Below are positions 1 through 8,515 of a stretch of DNA of 64,000 nucleotides, in pieces. The translations under genes were made by a program, and so were the position numbers. This stretch comes from Planctomycetota bacterium. GTDB lineage: Bacteria > Planctomycetota > Planctomycetia > Planctomycetales > Planctomycetaceae. The stretch spans positions 1 to 64,000 of the forward strand of contig JAHZKX010000032.1 in assembly GCA_022600195.1 (NCBI GenBank), written 5' to 3'. Numbering within the stretch: position 1 is the stretch's first letter; every line of letters begins with the position of its first letter. The notes under the pieces are model-generated. The model worked only from the letters and a program-made list of their open reading frames with translations, did no database searches and had not been told where the DNA came from.

Positions 1-3000
1 GTCATCCCCGTCACCACCATTCACGGTGATATGATTTGTGTCCGCCAGTGAACTGGAACCGATGAGAGTGCCTCCAAGTCGATATTCAACATTTGGACCA
101 ACTACGAGGATCTCGATCACATCATTGTTTGTTGTGCCATCAACCTGGACATCTACCACACCTGAAATAGCAAAGTTTTCAATTTCACTATAGTTGATGG
201 TCGGGAATGTTCCCGTAATAGTACCCGCGCCAACTCCAGTGGAAGTGACCAGCGCTGTTCCTGCCGCCGTGGTATCTATGTTGAGTTGATCACCCAGTGG
301 ATTACTGGTGGGATCGCCACCAAATACCTGGAAGGCTTCTGTATCGGGAGTGATATCAAAACTGTCAGAGTCTGTACCACCATGCAGGTTGATGAAATTA
401 CTGAATTCGAGTGTGTTTGTGCTTAAATAACTATTGGTGCCATTCAGGGTCCAGTTTGCCTGGCTGTTGATGCCCGTCAATGAGTTTGTGCCAGAGCCAC
501 CTGTTAACTGGTTCATGTTCTGGAAGGTAAGCGACTTAGCAGACTCAGTCCCTGCGAAACCATCGGTGCTTCCCAGGCTGGTTAAGCTGGTAGACAAGCC
601 GGTGGTGAAGTTCGTCAGGTTGAGATGATCATCGTCTGCCTGGCCATCAAGCATACCATTTATGGAAGACCCATTATTGCTAAACTGAAAGAGATCGGCT
701 CCTGATCCACCTAAAAGATTCAGTGAGTGCACACCATTTACATTGAAGGTGTCAATGTCACTGCCACCCTGTAGAGTTTCAAAATTTGAGAAGGCGAGCG
801 AGGTGACGCTTCCATAGAGACTGGCAGGTTGAATGTTCCAGGTGGCTTGTGCATCACGGCCCGTTAACTGGTCGGCTACTCCTGAACCGGCGATGATTTC
901 GGTGATATTGTCAAATCCGCCACTGATGGCGGTTTCGGTGCCTTGAAATCCATCGAAAGAACCATTTGCCAATAGTGCTGCATCGATTGAAGAGGATACC
1001 AAAGAATAATCAAGTCTGTCTGCACCCGATTGACCATCAATGGTTCCATTGAGTGTCGCGCCATTCTGAAACTGGAAAATATCATTGCCGGCATTACCGA
1101 GCAGATTGTGAGTTTGGCTGCCGGTGATATTAAACGTATCAATGTTCGTTCCACCAACCAGGTTTTCAAATCCACTGAAATCGAGTGTGTTGGTTGAACT
1201 ATATTGATTGCTGCCATCAATCAACCAGTCTGCAGCCGTATTGATTCCGGTCAATGTATCTGTATTACTACTGCCGATGATGGTATTGATGTTATTAAAC
1301 GAAGTCGCAGTAGAAGCTTCTGACCCAGCGAAACCATTGGTCGAACCGGTAGTTGTTAACATCAGATCCAGTGCAACAGTGGAAGCAGAATAGTCGAGTA
1401 CATTATTGCCCGACAGGCCATCAATGGACCCCGTGATTTGTCCTGCCCCGATGAATTGAAAATTATCGGTTCCCGTTGCGCCGCCAATCAGATGACTGAA
1501 GCCTTCAAATTCAACCAGACCCACGGCAAGACCCTGATTCACTCCGTTGATCTGATAGGTGGTACCGGAAGTATCACCGGTTATGCGATCCTGTGTATTA
1601 TCGCCGACGATTTTCTCAAGACTGACACCGAGGGACACAGTTGTTGCGCTACCGAACGTCAAATCGAACGTTACCACATCACTGTCGGCGGAGAAATCTA
1701 TTATGTCAAACCCACCACCTGCGTTGATCGTTCCTGTGATCTGTCCATTATCCTGCATGACGAATGTGTCAGGGTTTGAATTGCCGTTTAAGTTTTCGAC
1801 ATTACTGAAAATGACAGAACCTGAAAGCAAGCTTCCTGAATTTAAACCATCAATATCCCAGTCATTTGTTTGATTGGGGGCAACGAGAGTATTGGAACCT
1901 GCACCGCCATTGAAGTTGATGCCACCAGCTAAAGTAATGTCTGCACTACTCAATTCGATTCGGGTTGTATTATCGACTCCATTGCCGGTAATGATGACGC
2001 TGGAGATGTTGGCAAAGGTATGCGAGGGTACGATTTCGTTGGCCGTCCCCGTTTCCAGTACTCGCAACTGACTTCCGTCTCTGACTAAAGTAATGTCATT
2101 GACGGACCAGTCGGATGGATTCACAAATAGTGTTTCAGAGAGGTCATTCAAGTTGATGGTAATTGTTGCGGTGTCAGTGCCACCGGCGTTGTCATCAACA
2201 ATGATATCAAGTGTGTAAGTGGGGTTGGTTTCAAAATTGAGCAAACTCTGATCAGCGACGACAATTTGTCCTGCAGAGGTAATGTCAAAGGCGGCTGCGC
2301 CCGATCCTCCGGCTTCGGAGAATGTGAGATTATCGCCGGGTAAATCGTCATCACTGGCAGCAATCACAGCCCCAACAGTTGTACCATTGGTGGCGTTTTC
2401 ATCAACGCCACGGATCTGATTCATGACGACGGGATCATTGTCATTGAGGGGATTCAGGTTGATTGTCACTGTGGCAGTGTCGGTTGCACCAGCACTGTCA
2501 GTCACAAGGATGTCCAGATCAAAGGAAGAGTTGTTTTCAAAATCGAGTTGACCTTGATCGACCACCGTAATGTCACCTGACGTGCTGACATTAAATACAG
2601 ATTGGCCTGAGTCTCCCGTGACGCTAAAGGTCAGACTGTCGGGCGGCAGGTCCGGGTCTGTTGCAGCAATGGTACCGACGGGTGTGGTGTTGATCGCGTT
2701 TTCGTCGACAGCAAAGATTTGATTCGAAGCGGCGGGTGGTGAATTGACTGTCAGTACGACATCATTTCCATCTCCCCCCAGATAGGAAATGAAGACCTGA
2801 TTTCCATTAAAGGAAAGCAAAGCCCCTTCAGCGTGACCAGCAAAGGTGCCGGTGACAGCATCCGCGCCATCATTGTCGATCAGGATGAATTCATTGGCGG
2901 CGGATGCAGTAAAAGTACTGATGAGATTCAAAGTGGCTCCCGTCACATCAACGGTGCCGGTGACCTGGATTTGATCGTACTCGGTACCTGCTGTCGTTCC

Positions 3001-4635
3001 ATCAATTTCGATGTTCAATGTAGAGCCAGCGGCTAGCGTCAGATCTCCAGTGCTGATGATTCCAGGACTCGATCCCGGAACGAGATGACCACCTGAGTTG
3101 ACAGTTACAGGTGCATCAACGGTTCCTGAACCGTTTAATGTAGCTCCAGAAGAAATGATAACTTGAGTTGTCGTGATGCTTCCTTCTACTTGCAGCATAC
3201 CATTTTGGACAGCGGTAGAACCGGTAAATGAATTTGTTCCACTGAGAATGACAGTTCCTGAGCCGTTTTTGATCAAGTCTGTTCCACTCAAATCTGCTGA
3301 GACGGTACCTGAGCGGAGTTCTAAACCGGACTGTAGAGATAAAACTCCACTGGTGGCGATGACGGAGCCATCTTCCAGGGTAAGCCCAGCGATCGTTTCG
3401 TTGAAAGAACCCAGATCCAGGGTTGCACCTCCTGAGAGTGTCAATGAAACTGAGTCAGCCAATAGATCACTGCCCGACAGTTGATAGGTGTCACCTGATG
3501 TTCCTGATAGTATCAGATTTGTTGGCGCGAAAGTGGCATCAAACGAATCGAAGACGACCAGAGAGTTACCGCCCGTGGTATTAATGGTAAGCGAATCAGC
3601 AGGCATCGAAAATGTTGTGAATTCGAAGGCCTCACTCAAGCTGCGGATTTGCATTTCACCTAGAACAGCAGTATTTTCGAGAACCGCATCATTTGTATTC
3701 GCCGGCAGATTGATGATGATATGATTGGCAGTGCTCGAAACGCCAAACACGGGTTCCAGGCCGCCATAGCTGATTTCTGTGATTCCATTGTCGACGAAAT
3801 CAACCGATCCTGTCGTGGGGCCAATTAAGTCATGGGTAATGGTATCAAAGGTTCCCCCCACAAACTCCAAAGCATCATTGCCACCACTACCTCCATTAAA
3901 TGTGATTGCGATGTCAGTCAATCCGGCGGTGCCGTAATCCAGCGTCAGTAAGTCCGATTCTCCATCAGTACCGAATACGTTAATGGAATTGATTGATGCA
4001 GTAGGAGCAGAAAAGAGGGGAGTGGTAAGATCCGTAGGGTCAAGAATTTCAAGGTCAGGGCCATTAATTTGGATAATAAAAGCATCGTCAGCATTGACTT
4101 CATTTGGAAGTACAACATTCAGTTGATCTCCTGTCAGCTGAAATTGGCCGAGATAGGTCACCGCTGATGCGGGATTGAATTGCGGAGTTTCACCCGGTCC
4201 AACCTGAATTTGAATGCCGATATTGACATCGCCTGTAAAACCAGCGAGATCAATATTTCCGGGTAGGACCAGATTTTCCTGGCCTAGAAAATTGATGACT
4301 TGTGAAGCATCAGTTCCGGTAACCAGAATCGATGATACCTGAGTGCTATCCAGTTGCATAATACTGGTAGGAAGACTTAATCCATCATCGACCTGAATTG
4401 TTGCGCCGCCATCAATGACAGAAACAGTCGCTTCATCAGTGGGTGCATCAAGATTGAGTTCAAGAACATCACCTGTGACACCACCCAGGCCTACGCCGAC
4501 ACTGAGGACGATTCGGTCTTCAAGTCGAATTAATTCCAGTTTTGCGTTGCCGTCTTCGCGATAGCTGTCAAACTGCAGATTATGGGAGGGCTCGGTTTTG
4601 CCGAGGTGCCGATTCAACCAATTTAAAAATCTCAC
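1..4635 (-). CDS. Giant secreted cadherin-like/repeat adhesin, N-terminal part (3' end off window)
   Basis: The reading frame is open on the minus strand from a GTG at 4635 to the left edge (1545 codons seen, no stop). The GTG is chosen over an ATG at 4680 because an AAGGAG lies 9 nt upstream. Residues 38-45 read LEDRIVLS, a variant of the planctomycete LEPR sorting motif near the N-terminus of large exported proteins. About residues 485-625 resemble autotransporter-associated beta-strand repeats (SPGI...TGDL, NIEI, YDQIQVTG). Residues 630-835 hold two cadherin-like domains, each with a DENA start and a Dx[DN] style linker. From about 925 onward come repeated modules of 101-129 residues (GGxxxDxF, IDGxxGxxxLDYS, SNFExLxGG). 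Role inferred: extracellular adhesin or surface-layer protein. No catalytic motif is seen. The export route and C-terminus are unknown. Confidence 0.85.
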   Translation of the reverse strand, partial: MRFLNWLNRHLGKTEPSHNLQFDSYREDGNAKLELIRLEDRIVLSVGVGLGGVTGDVLELNLDAPTDEATVSVIDGGATIQVDDGLSLPTSIMQLDSTQVSSILVTGTDASQVINFLGQENLVLPGNIDLAGFTGDVNIGIQIQVGPGETPQFNPASAVTYLGQFQLTGDQLNVVLPNEVNADDAFIIQINGPDLEILDPTDLTTPLFSAPTASINSINVFGTDGESDLLTLDYGTAGLTDIAITFNGGSGGNDALEFVGGTFDTITHDLIGPTTGSVDFVDNGITEISYGGLEPVFGVSSTANHIIINLPANTNDAVLENTAVLGEMQIRSLSEAFEFTTFSMPADSLTINTTGGNSLVVFDSFDATFAPTNLILSGTSGDTYQLSGSDLLADSVSLTLSGGATLDLGSFNETIAGLTLEDGSVIATSGVLSLQSGLELRSGTVSADLSGTDLIKNGSGTVILSGTNSFTGSTAVQNGMLQVEGSITTTQVIISSGATLNGSGTVDAPVTVNSGGHLVPGSSPGIISTGDLTLAAGSTLNIEIDGTTAGTEYDQIQVTGTVDVTGATLNLISTFTASAANEFILIDNDGADAVTGTFAGHAEGALLSFNGNQVFISYLGGDGNDVVLTVNSPPAASNQIFAVDENAINTTPVGTIAATDPDLPPDSLTFSVTGDSGQSVFNVSTSGDITVVDQGQLDFENNSSFDLDILVTDSAGATDTATVTINLNPLNDNDPVVMNQIRGVDENATNGTTVGAVIAASDDDLPGDNLTFSEAGGSGAAAFDITSAGQIVVADQSLLNFETNPTYTLDIIVDDNAGGTDTATITINLNDLSETLFVNPSDWSVNDITLVRDGSQLRVLETGTANEIVPSHTFANISSVIITGNGVDNTTRIELSSADITLAGGINFNGGAGSNTLVAPNQTNDWDIDGLNSGSLLSGSVIFSNVENLNGNSNPDTFVMQDNGQITGTINAGGGFDIIDFSADSDVVTFDLTFGSATTVSLGVSLEKIVGDNTQDRITGDTSGTTYQINGVNQGLAVGLVEFEGFSHLIGGATGTDNFQFIGAGQITGSIDGLSGNNVLDYSASTVALDLMLTTTGSTNGFAGSEASTATSFNNINTIIGSSNTDTLTGINTAADWLIDGSNQYSSTNTLDFSGFENLVGGTNIDTFNITGSQTHNLLGNAGNDIFQFQNGATLNGTIDGQSGADRLDYSLVSSSIDAALLANGSFDGFQGTETAISGGFDNITEIIAGSGVADQLTGRDAQATWNIQPASLYGSVTSLAFSNFETLQGGSDIDTFNVNGVHSLNLLGGSGADLFQFSNNGSSINGMLDGQADDDHLNLTNFTTGLSTSLTSLGSTDGFAGTESAKSLTFQNMNQLTGGSGTNSLTGINSQANWTLNGTNSYLSTNTLEFSNFINLHGGTDSDSFDITPDTEAFQVFGGDPTSNPLGDQLNIDTTAAGTALVTSTGVGAGTITGTFPTINYSEIENFAISGVVDVQVDGTTNNDVIEILVVGPNVEYRLGGTLIGSSSLADTNHITVNGGDGDD
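451..1860 (-). repeat. Tandem protein-level modules in the giant adhesin
   Basis: Anchoring on a recurrent aromatic residue followed by [LTDNQ]-[LI]-[DNQ]-G, the module starts fall at codons ending 453, 840, 1227, 1557 and 1860. Two steps are exactly 387 nt (129 residues); the next are 330 and 303 nt. Each module carries SNFENLxGGxxxDxF, then a glycine/aspartate stretch, then IDGxxGxDxLDYS or a relative, then a TGxxxGFxGTE segment. DNA identity between modules is low, so this is an old duplication rather than a recent one. Confidence 0.7.
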
Positions 4636-4644
4636 GTTGAGATA

Positions 4645-4650
4645 CTCCTT
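4645..4650 (-). promoter_or_regulatory. Shine-Dalgarno deciding the giant-adhesin start
   Basis: AAGGAG on the minus strand, 9 nt before the GTG at 4635. The in-frame ATG at 4680 has no purine-rich element in front of it, so the GTG is preferred although it is the rarer codon. Confidence 0.6.
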
Positions 4651-5342
4651 CGAGTTCCTTGAACTGCGCGAACTTGTCATGGCAAAAATGTGATAGCTGC
4701 CATTTGTTGCAATACGATTGGAGGAGATTGAACAAAAGCAAATCCGTAACCAGACTGACCCTGGAACCTTTGCGCAATGGTCTTACAGTATTTGGGCAAT
4801 GTATCCATATGTATACACTACTTTATGGCTGTAATTCACCTCCTACATTATCTTTACTCCCTAAATGGTATGTCAATCATTTTTAACGTAGCACAAACAT
4901 CTGACAAAAATGTAAAGGTTGTGGTTACACAAACGGAATACTCGTCCTAATTAATCAAGTGGGGTATTTTCAAACTACCATGCGTCTTAACCATTACAAA
5001 CCGACAATCTCCATTACGTGATATAAACGATAAATCGTGAACGTGACTCGATAACTTTTCATGTGATACATTGGAACATCCTAAAATAAATTAGGATTCA
5101 GCCCGATACTGAGGTGTTATATGTATAGTGTTTTTGTGTGATTGAAATGTATTCAGCTTGCCAAACAGGGGGTATAGGGATGATACAAAGACATTGTCGA
5201 TTGATTGAGGATAGATGTGTTGCCCCGTTAAAGCCTGCCGATAAAAGATAATGAGTACTCCTGATCCTGAGGTGTCAGAAAATGGCTTTCTATAAGAAGT
5301 TTAGAGAAAAGCCGGCAATTTACTTATGGAGCGTCTGAATTC
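4651..5342. other. Divergent intergenic region with a 7-bp inverted repeat
   Basis: About 690 bases separate the giant adhesin (leftward) and the lipoprotein (rightward), so both promoters should lie here. The only clear structure is a perfect inverted repeat ATCCTAA/TTAGGAT at 5078-5084 and 5091-5097 around a 6-base A/T loop, which could be an operator. Short frames here have no family resemblance and no ribosome site. No clean -35/-10 pair stood out. Confidence 0.45.
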
Positions 5343-6389
5343 ATGAGGTGTTTAACAATTCAGTCATGGATCGTTACCTGCCTGTGCAGCCTATTTCTGA
5401 GTGGCTGTGCTGTGAATCAAGCTGCGCTATTCTCAATTCCACCTGAGTTTGAAAAAAGTAAAATTGTAGCCATTTCTCAATCTGCTGCCGTGAGAAATCA
5501 ATCAGATGCTAAAAAGACGATTGAAGACGCAAAACCTGACCAATTCAGGGTTACCGGCTTTAATAAAGACACCCTCAAACATCAGGAAAAGCCTGCGATT
5601 GAATCAAAAGTTCAGGTCCATAAGGAGGTGTCCAGCGATGCTGATCTCGAATTCGATGAGTTTGCCGATTTTCATGCGATTGAATTAGCGGAATTCAGTC
5701 GGCTTCAGAAATCAGACATTGAAGAAGTCGATGCGCCTGTCGAAGAAGTCGAAGCAGTCGAAGAAGTCGAAGCACCTGTCGAAGCACCTGTCGAAGCAGA
5801 GAAGCCGGTATTTGATGCACTGCCAACAATAAACGATTCAGAATTAATTCCAGTAACCGAAGTTACTTTTAGATCAAACACCGAAGTTCAAGCTGATCAG
5901 GTAAAGTTGCAGTCTGAAAACGCGGCTGAACTGGTTGAGTTGGGTTTAAAACCACTGAATCAATTATCAATCAGTGCCAAACCGCCAGCAGGCGAGATGC
6001 CCAGGAATACTGCTGCAGAACATCTGGATAAACTTCCCACTCAGCATATTGTGATGGGTGATTCTCGAGATTGGGAGCTGGTCACAAAAGAATGGGAAGC
6101 ACCCGGTGTGGCCTATAATCCATTGTATTTTGAAGAACCCAATCTGGAACGTTATGGATACAATTACGGAGCAATTCAGCCCTTTGTATCTGCAGGTCGA
6201 TTCTTTGGACGCGTGGCTATTCTGCCTTATATGATCGGTGCGTATCCGATGCATGAGAATCGATATTCTCTGGGTTATGCGCGGCCCGGTGATGATCCGC
6301 TATATCAGGTTGAAAAGCTGCCTTTCAGTGCGCGAGGAGCGCTATTTGAAAGTCTAACAGCTACGGGTCTTGTATTCCTGATTCCCTGA
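5343..6389 (+). CDS. Secreted lipoprotein of unknown function with acidic VEA repeats
   Basis: 348 residues. The N-terminus has a short hydrophobic stretch ending in the lipobox LSGC (Cys about residue 22), so it should be a lipid-anchored envelope protein. Residues 127-152 are a low-complexity run of Glu-Val-Glu-Ala and Ala-Pro-Val-Glu units, a likely flexible spacer. The C-terminal third (from about residue 230) is Tyr/Pro/Gly rich (YNPLYFEEPNLERYGYNYG) and looks folded, ending in a hydrophobic tail. I do not recognise a named family; the C-terminal region resembles planctomycete-only hypothetical proteins. It stands alone, closed by a hairpin terminator at 6392. Confidence 0.8.
   Translation: MRCLTIQSWIVTCLCSLFLSGCAVNQAALFSIPPEFEKSKIVAISQSAAVRNQSDAKKTIEDAKPDQFRVTGFNKDTLKHQEKPAIESKVQVHKEVSSDADLEFDEFADFHAIELAEFSRLQKSDIEEVDAPVEEVEAVEEVEAPVEAPVEAEKPVFDALPTINDSELIPVTEVTFRSNTEVQADQVKLQSENAAELVELGLKPLNQLSISAKPPAGEMPRNTAAEHLDKLPTQHIVMGDSRDWELVTKEWEAPGVAYNPLYFEEPNLERYGYNYGAIQPFVSAGRFFGRVAILPYMIGAYPMHENRYSLGYARPGDDPLYQVEKLPFSARGALFESLTATGLVFLIP
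5721..5800 (+). repeat. Short in-frame GAAGTCGAAGC-type repeat
   Basis: Near-exact 9-15-base units (GAAGAAGTCGA, GCACCTGTCGAA) repeat in tandem inside the lipoprotein gene and encode VEEVEA/PVEA. Such a tract could vary in length by slippage without breaking the frame because the units are multiples of three. Confidence 0.7.
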
Positions 6390-6391
6390 TC

Positions 6392-6418
6392 AGACTGAGC
6401 TAAGATTTCAGTCTTTTC
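6392..6418 (+). terminator. Rho-independent-like terminator after the lipoprotein gene
   Basis: AGACTGA (6392-6398) pairs with TCAGTCT (6408-6414) over a 9-base loop and is followed by TTT. It starts 2 bases after the lipoprotein stop codon. Confidence 0.65.
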
Positions 6419-6771
6419 CCGTTGTGTCAAATTCTTCAGGTGAGCCGAATTGCCTGTGCCATCCTTCATCCGGGACCTGTTCACGCTTGAATAGGTCAAT
6501 TCCCAGCTAACAGGCCTACTATCAATGGCGCCGAACAACATTTGGTCAGAGTAGAGCGATTGTTGACAGCGTGTCTGATTTTTTTAGCGTATAGGGAAAC
6601 GAACCTGATGGGCCTGAATTGGGGCGATTGTCATAGTTTTATTTCAACCGGCATTAACTCTATACTGCATTGACACATACGCCAAATATTGGGGGTGACA
6701 AGGTTTCTAAAACGTGCTATGAATCGTTCACTCTGAATGGATTTGGAATTTTTCGCAACAGGGAGGCGACT
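6419..6771. other. Intergenic region upstream of hpnH
   Basis: About 350 bases without a supported gene. It contains a TATACT hexamer at 6661-6666, a good -10 with only a weak -35 (TTTATT-like) 17 bases upstream. Transcription from it would begin near 6673, downstream of the TTG at 6670 that opens the longest hpnH frame, which argues for the GTG start at 6772. A short leftward frame at 6305-6541 overlaps the lipoprotein end and is not supported. Confidence 0.4.
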
Positions 6772-7926
6772 GTGGGTGTTCCCCTTTCACAAATGTGGAC
6801 TGTGGCAAAGTACGTTTTGACACAACGAGTCAAAGGCGTAAAGCGTTATCCGCTGGTGTTAATGCTGGAACCCTTGTTTCGATGCAATCTCGCTTGTGCC
6901 GGTTGTGGGAAGATCCAGTTTCCCGCAAATATTCTGAAACAGCATTTAAGCCCCGAGCAATGTTTTCAAGCTGTTGATGAGTGTGGCGCTCCCATCGTTT
7001 CGATTCCAGGTGGTGAACCACTCCTGCATCCTCAGATGCCGGAAATTGTCGCCGGACTCGTAGACAGAAAGAAATTTATCTATCTATGTACCAACGCCAT
7101 TTTACTGGAAAAACATTTGGATGAATTTCCGCCTTCGAAGTATCTTACTTTCTCAATTCATTTAGATGGGATTCGAGAAGATCATGATGCAGCTGTCTGT
7201 CGGGACGGAATTTATGATAAAGCAATCAGCGCTATCAAAGCGGCAGTCAAGGCAGGGCATCGTGTGACCACAAATGCCACGCTGTTTGAGAACGCAGAGC
7301 CAGAACGTGTTCGACAGATGTTTGATGAACTGGCAGAGTTGGGAATTGAAAGCATGATGCTCTCACCCGGTTATCAATATGAAAAAGCGCCTGATCAGGA
7401 ACATTTCCTGAAACGCAATCAGACGATTCAAAAGTTTCGAGAGATCCTGGCGACCCCTAAAAAACAGTGGAAATTCAACCATTCTCCTTTGTTTCTAGAG
7501 TTCTTAAAAGGGAACTGGGAACTGGAATGCACTCCCTGGGGCAACCCCACTTATAATCTTTTCGGCTGGCAAAAACCATGTTATCTGTTGGAAGAAGGCT
7601 ATGCCGACTCTTTTGCTGAGTTAATGAGTTCGACTGCTTGGGAACGATACGGGCGGAAAAGTGGTAATGACAAGTGCCGAGACTGCATGGTGCATTGTGG
7701 GCATGAACCAACGGCCGTTGATCAGACCTTTTCTTCATGGAAAGGGTTCATGAAAGTCGTTTCACTCACCTTGTTCGGGTCTCGTGATTCGCACAAGTCA
7801 ATTCCGACACCGGAATATGTTCCTTCGCCGCATTACACTGTAGCGGATCATGAATTGATTCAGCTCTCAGTCTCGAATGAAGAGACGTGTGAAGAAGAAG
7901 CCGAAACGCTAAACCTTACAAACTAA
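6772..7926 (+). CDS. hpnH: Adenosyl-hopene transferase HpnH (radical SAM)
   Basis: HpnH joins a 5'-deoxyadenosyl radical to diploptene to give adenosylhopane, the first step toward C35 extended hopanoids. The N-terminus (VPLSQMWTVAKYVL, then RYPLVLMLEPLFRCNLACAGC) matches the family. The radical-SAM cluster Cys are 38, 42 and 45, followed by GGEPLL. A Cys-rich C-terminal part (CRDCMVHCGHEP) fits the SPASM-like tail. The GTG at 6772, 5 bases after GGGAGG, is preferred to the TTG at 6670 because family proteins begin here; length is then 384 residues. No squalene-hopene cyclase or other hpn gene is next to it. Tail residues after about 345 are acidic and not conserved. Confidence 0.92.
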   Translation: MGVPLSQMWTVAKYVLTQRVKGVKRYPLVLMLEPLFRCNLACAGCGKIQFPANILKQHLSPEQCFQAVDECGAPIVSIPGGEPLLHPQMPEIVAGLVDRKKFIYLCTNAILLEKHLDEFPPSKYLTFSIHLDGIREDHDAAVCRDGIYDKAISAIKAAVKAGHRVTTNATLFENAEPERVRQMFDELAELGIESMMLSPGYQYEKAPDQEHFLKRNQTIQKFREILATPKKQWKFNHSPLFLEFLKGNWELECTPWGNPTYNLFGWQKPCYLLEEGYADSFAELMSSTAWERYGRKSGNDKCRDCMVHCGHEPTAVDQTFSSWKGFMKVVSLTLFGSRDSHKSIPTPEYVPSPHYTVADHELIQLSVSNEETCEEEAETLNLTN

Positions 7927-8025
7927 GTGTTCGTGCTTGCGATGTGATTATCGCTCTTTCAAGCTTAGCCTGTGTTTTTATGAATCGCTCTCATTTATCG
8001 TATTCATAAAATTCCATAATTTGAT

Positions 8026-8054
8026 TTGACAAGCTTCGTCTTGCTGACTACTAT
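8026..8054 (+). promoter_or_regulatory. Sigma70-type promoter for the blaI/M56 genes
   Basis: TTGACA (8026-8031), a 17-base spacer, then TACTAT (8049-8054). It lies 63 bases upstream of the BlaI-family start codon and is followed at once by three similar A/T-rich repeats. Confidence 0.6.
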
Positions 8055-8098
8055 AAAACCAAATCTAATAAACCAAATATTGTATTTTAAAACCAATT
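8055..8098 (+). repeat. Three direct repeats, candidate BlaI-family operator
   Basis: AAAACCAAAT (8055-8064), TAAACCAAAT (8069-8078) and AAAACCAATT (8089-8098) lie between the -10 and the start codon. BlaI/MecI repressors normally bind TACA-N-TGTA palindromes at their own promoters; no such palindrome is present, so these direct repeats are the best operator candidates. This is inference. Confidence 0.4.
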
Positions 8099-8116
8099 GA
8101 AGCCAGGGAGTCCTGA

Positions 8117-8515
8117 ATGGCAAGGCCGAAAGCGAAGGAACTCACCACCCGTGAGTTAGAAGTAATGCACGTTTTCTGGGATCAGAATCAAGTGGATCCC
8201 GTCACTGAGTTGACAGTTTCTGATGTGCGCGACGCGATGCAGAAGGCGGGACGCGATTTAGCATATACAACGGTGGCGACCTTAGTACGAATTCTGGTGG
8301 AGAAGGGATTCCTCAACCAAACAAACGAAGAACGGCCTTTTTTGTACCGGGCTGTTCGATCCTTCGATGAAGTTTCCGGAAATATGCTGGGGGAGATGAT
8401 TCAAAAGGTGTTCGGCGGATCTCGAGAAAAACTGCTTATGCGCCTGATGGAAGAACGGAAGCTTACGCCTAAGGAACTCAAAGCTCTTGAAGACATTTTA
8501 CGGGAGAATTCCTGA
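8117..8515 (+). CDS. BlaI/MecI-family transcriptional repressor
   Basis: 132 residues, the usual size. A winged-helix DNA-binding domain fills residues 5-80 (LTTRELEVMHVFWD, then AYTTVATLVRILVEKGFL), followed by a C-terminal dimerisation helix region (ELKALEDILREN). Family members repress their own operon and are inactivated by cleavage by a partner M56 metalloprotease. The stop codon overlaps the start of the M56 gene by one base (TGATG), which is the classical blaI-blaR1 arrangement. In planctomycetes such pairs are common and need not concern beta-lactams. The start ATG follows CAGGGAG at a short distance. Confidence 0.93.
   Translation: MARPKAKELTTRELEVMHVFWDQNQVDPVTELTVSDVRDAMQKAGRDLAYTTVATLVRILVEKGFLNQTNEERPFLYRAVRSFDEVSGNMLGEMIQKVFGGSREKLLMRLMEERKLTPKELKALEDILRENS

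Noticed and set aside
434-3724. Several plus-strand frames of 60-113 residues opposite the adhesin gene
   Set aside because: They are antisense to an open 1545-codon frame with recognisable domains; none has a ribosome site or family likeness.
4659-4886. A 75-residue plus-strand frame at the start of the divergent gap
   Set aside because: No ribosome site, no family likeness, and it overlaps the adhesin's own upstream control region.
6670-6771. TTG start for hpnH
   Set aside because: The family N-terminus begins at the GTG at 6772 with its own GGGAGG, and the likely promoter starts transcription after 6670.
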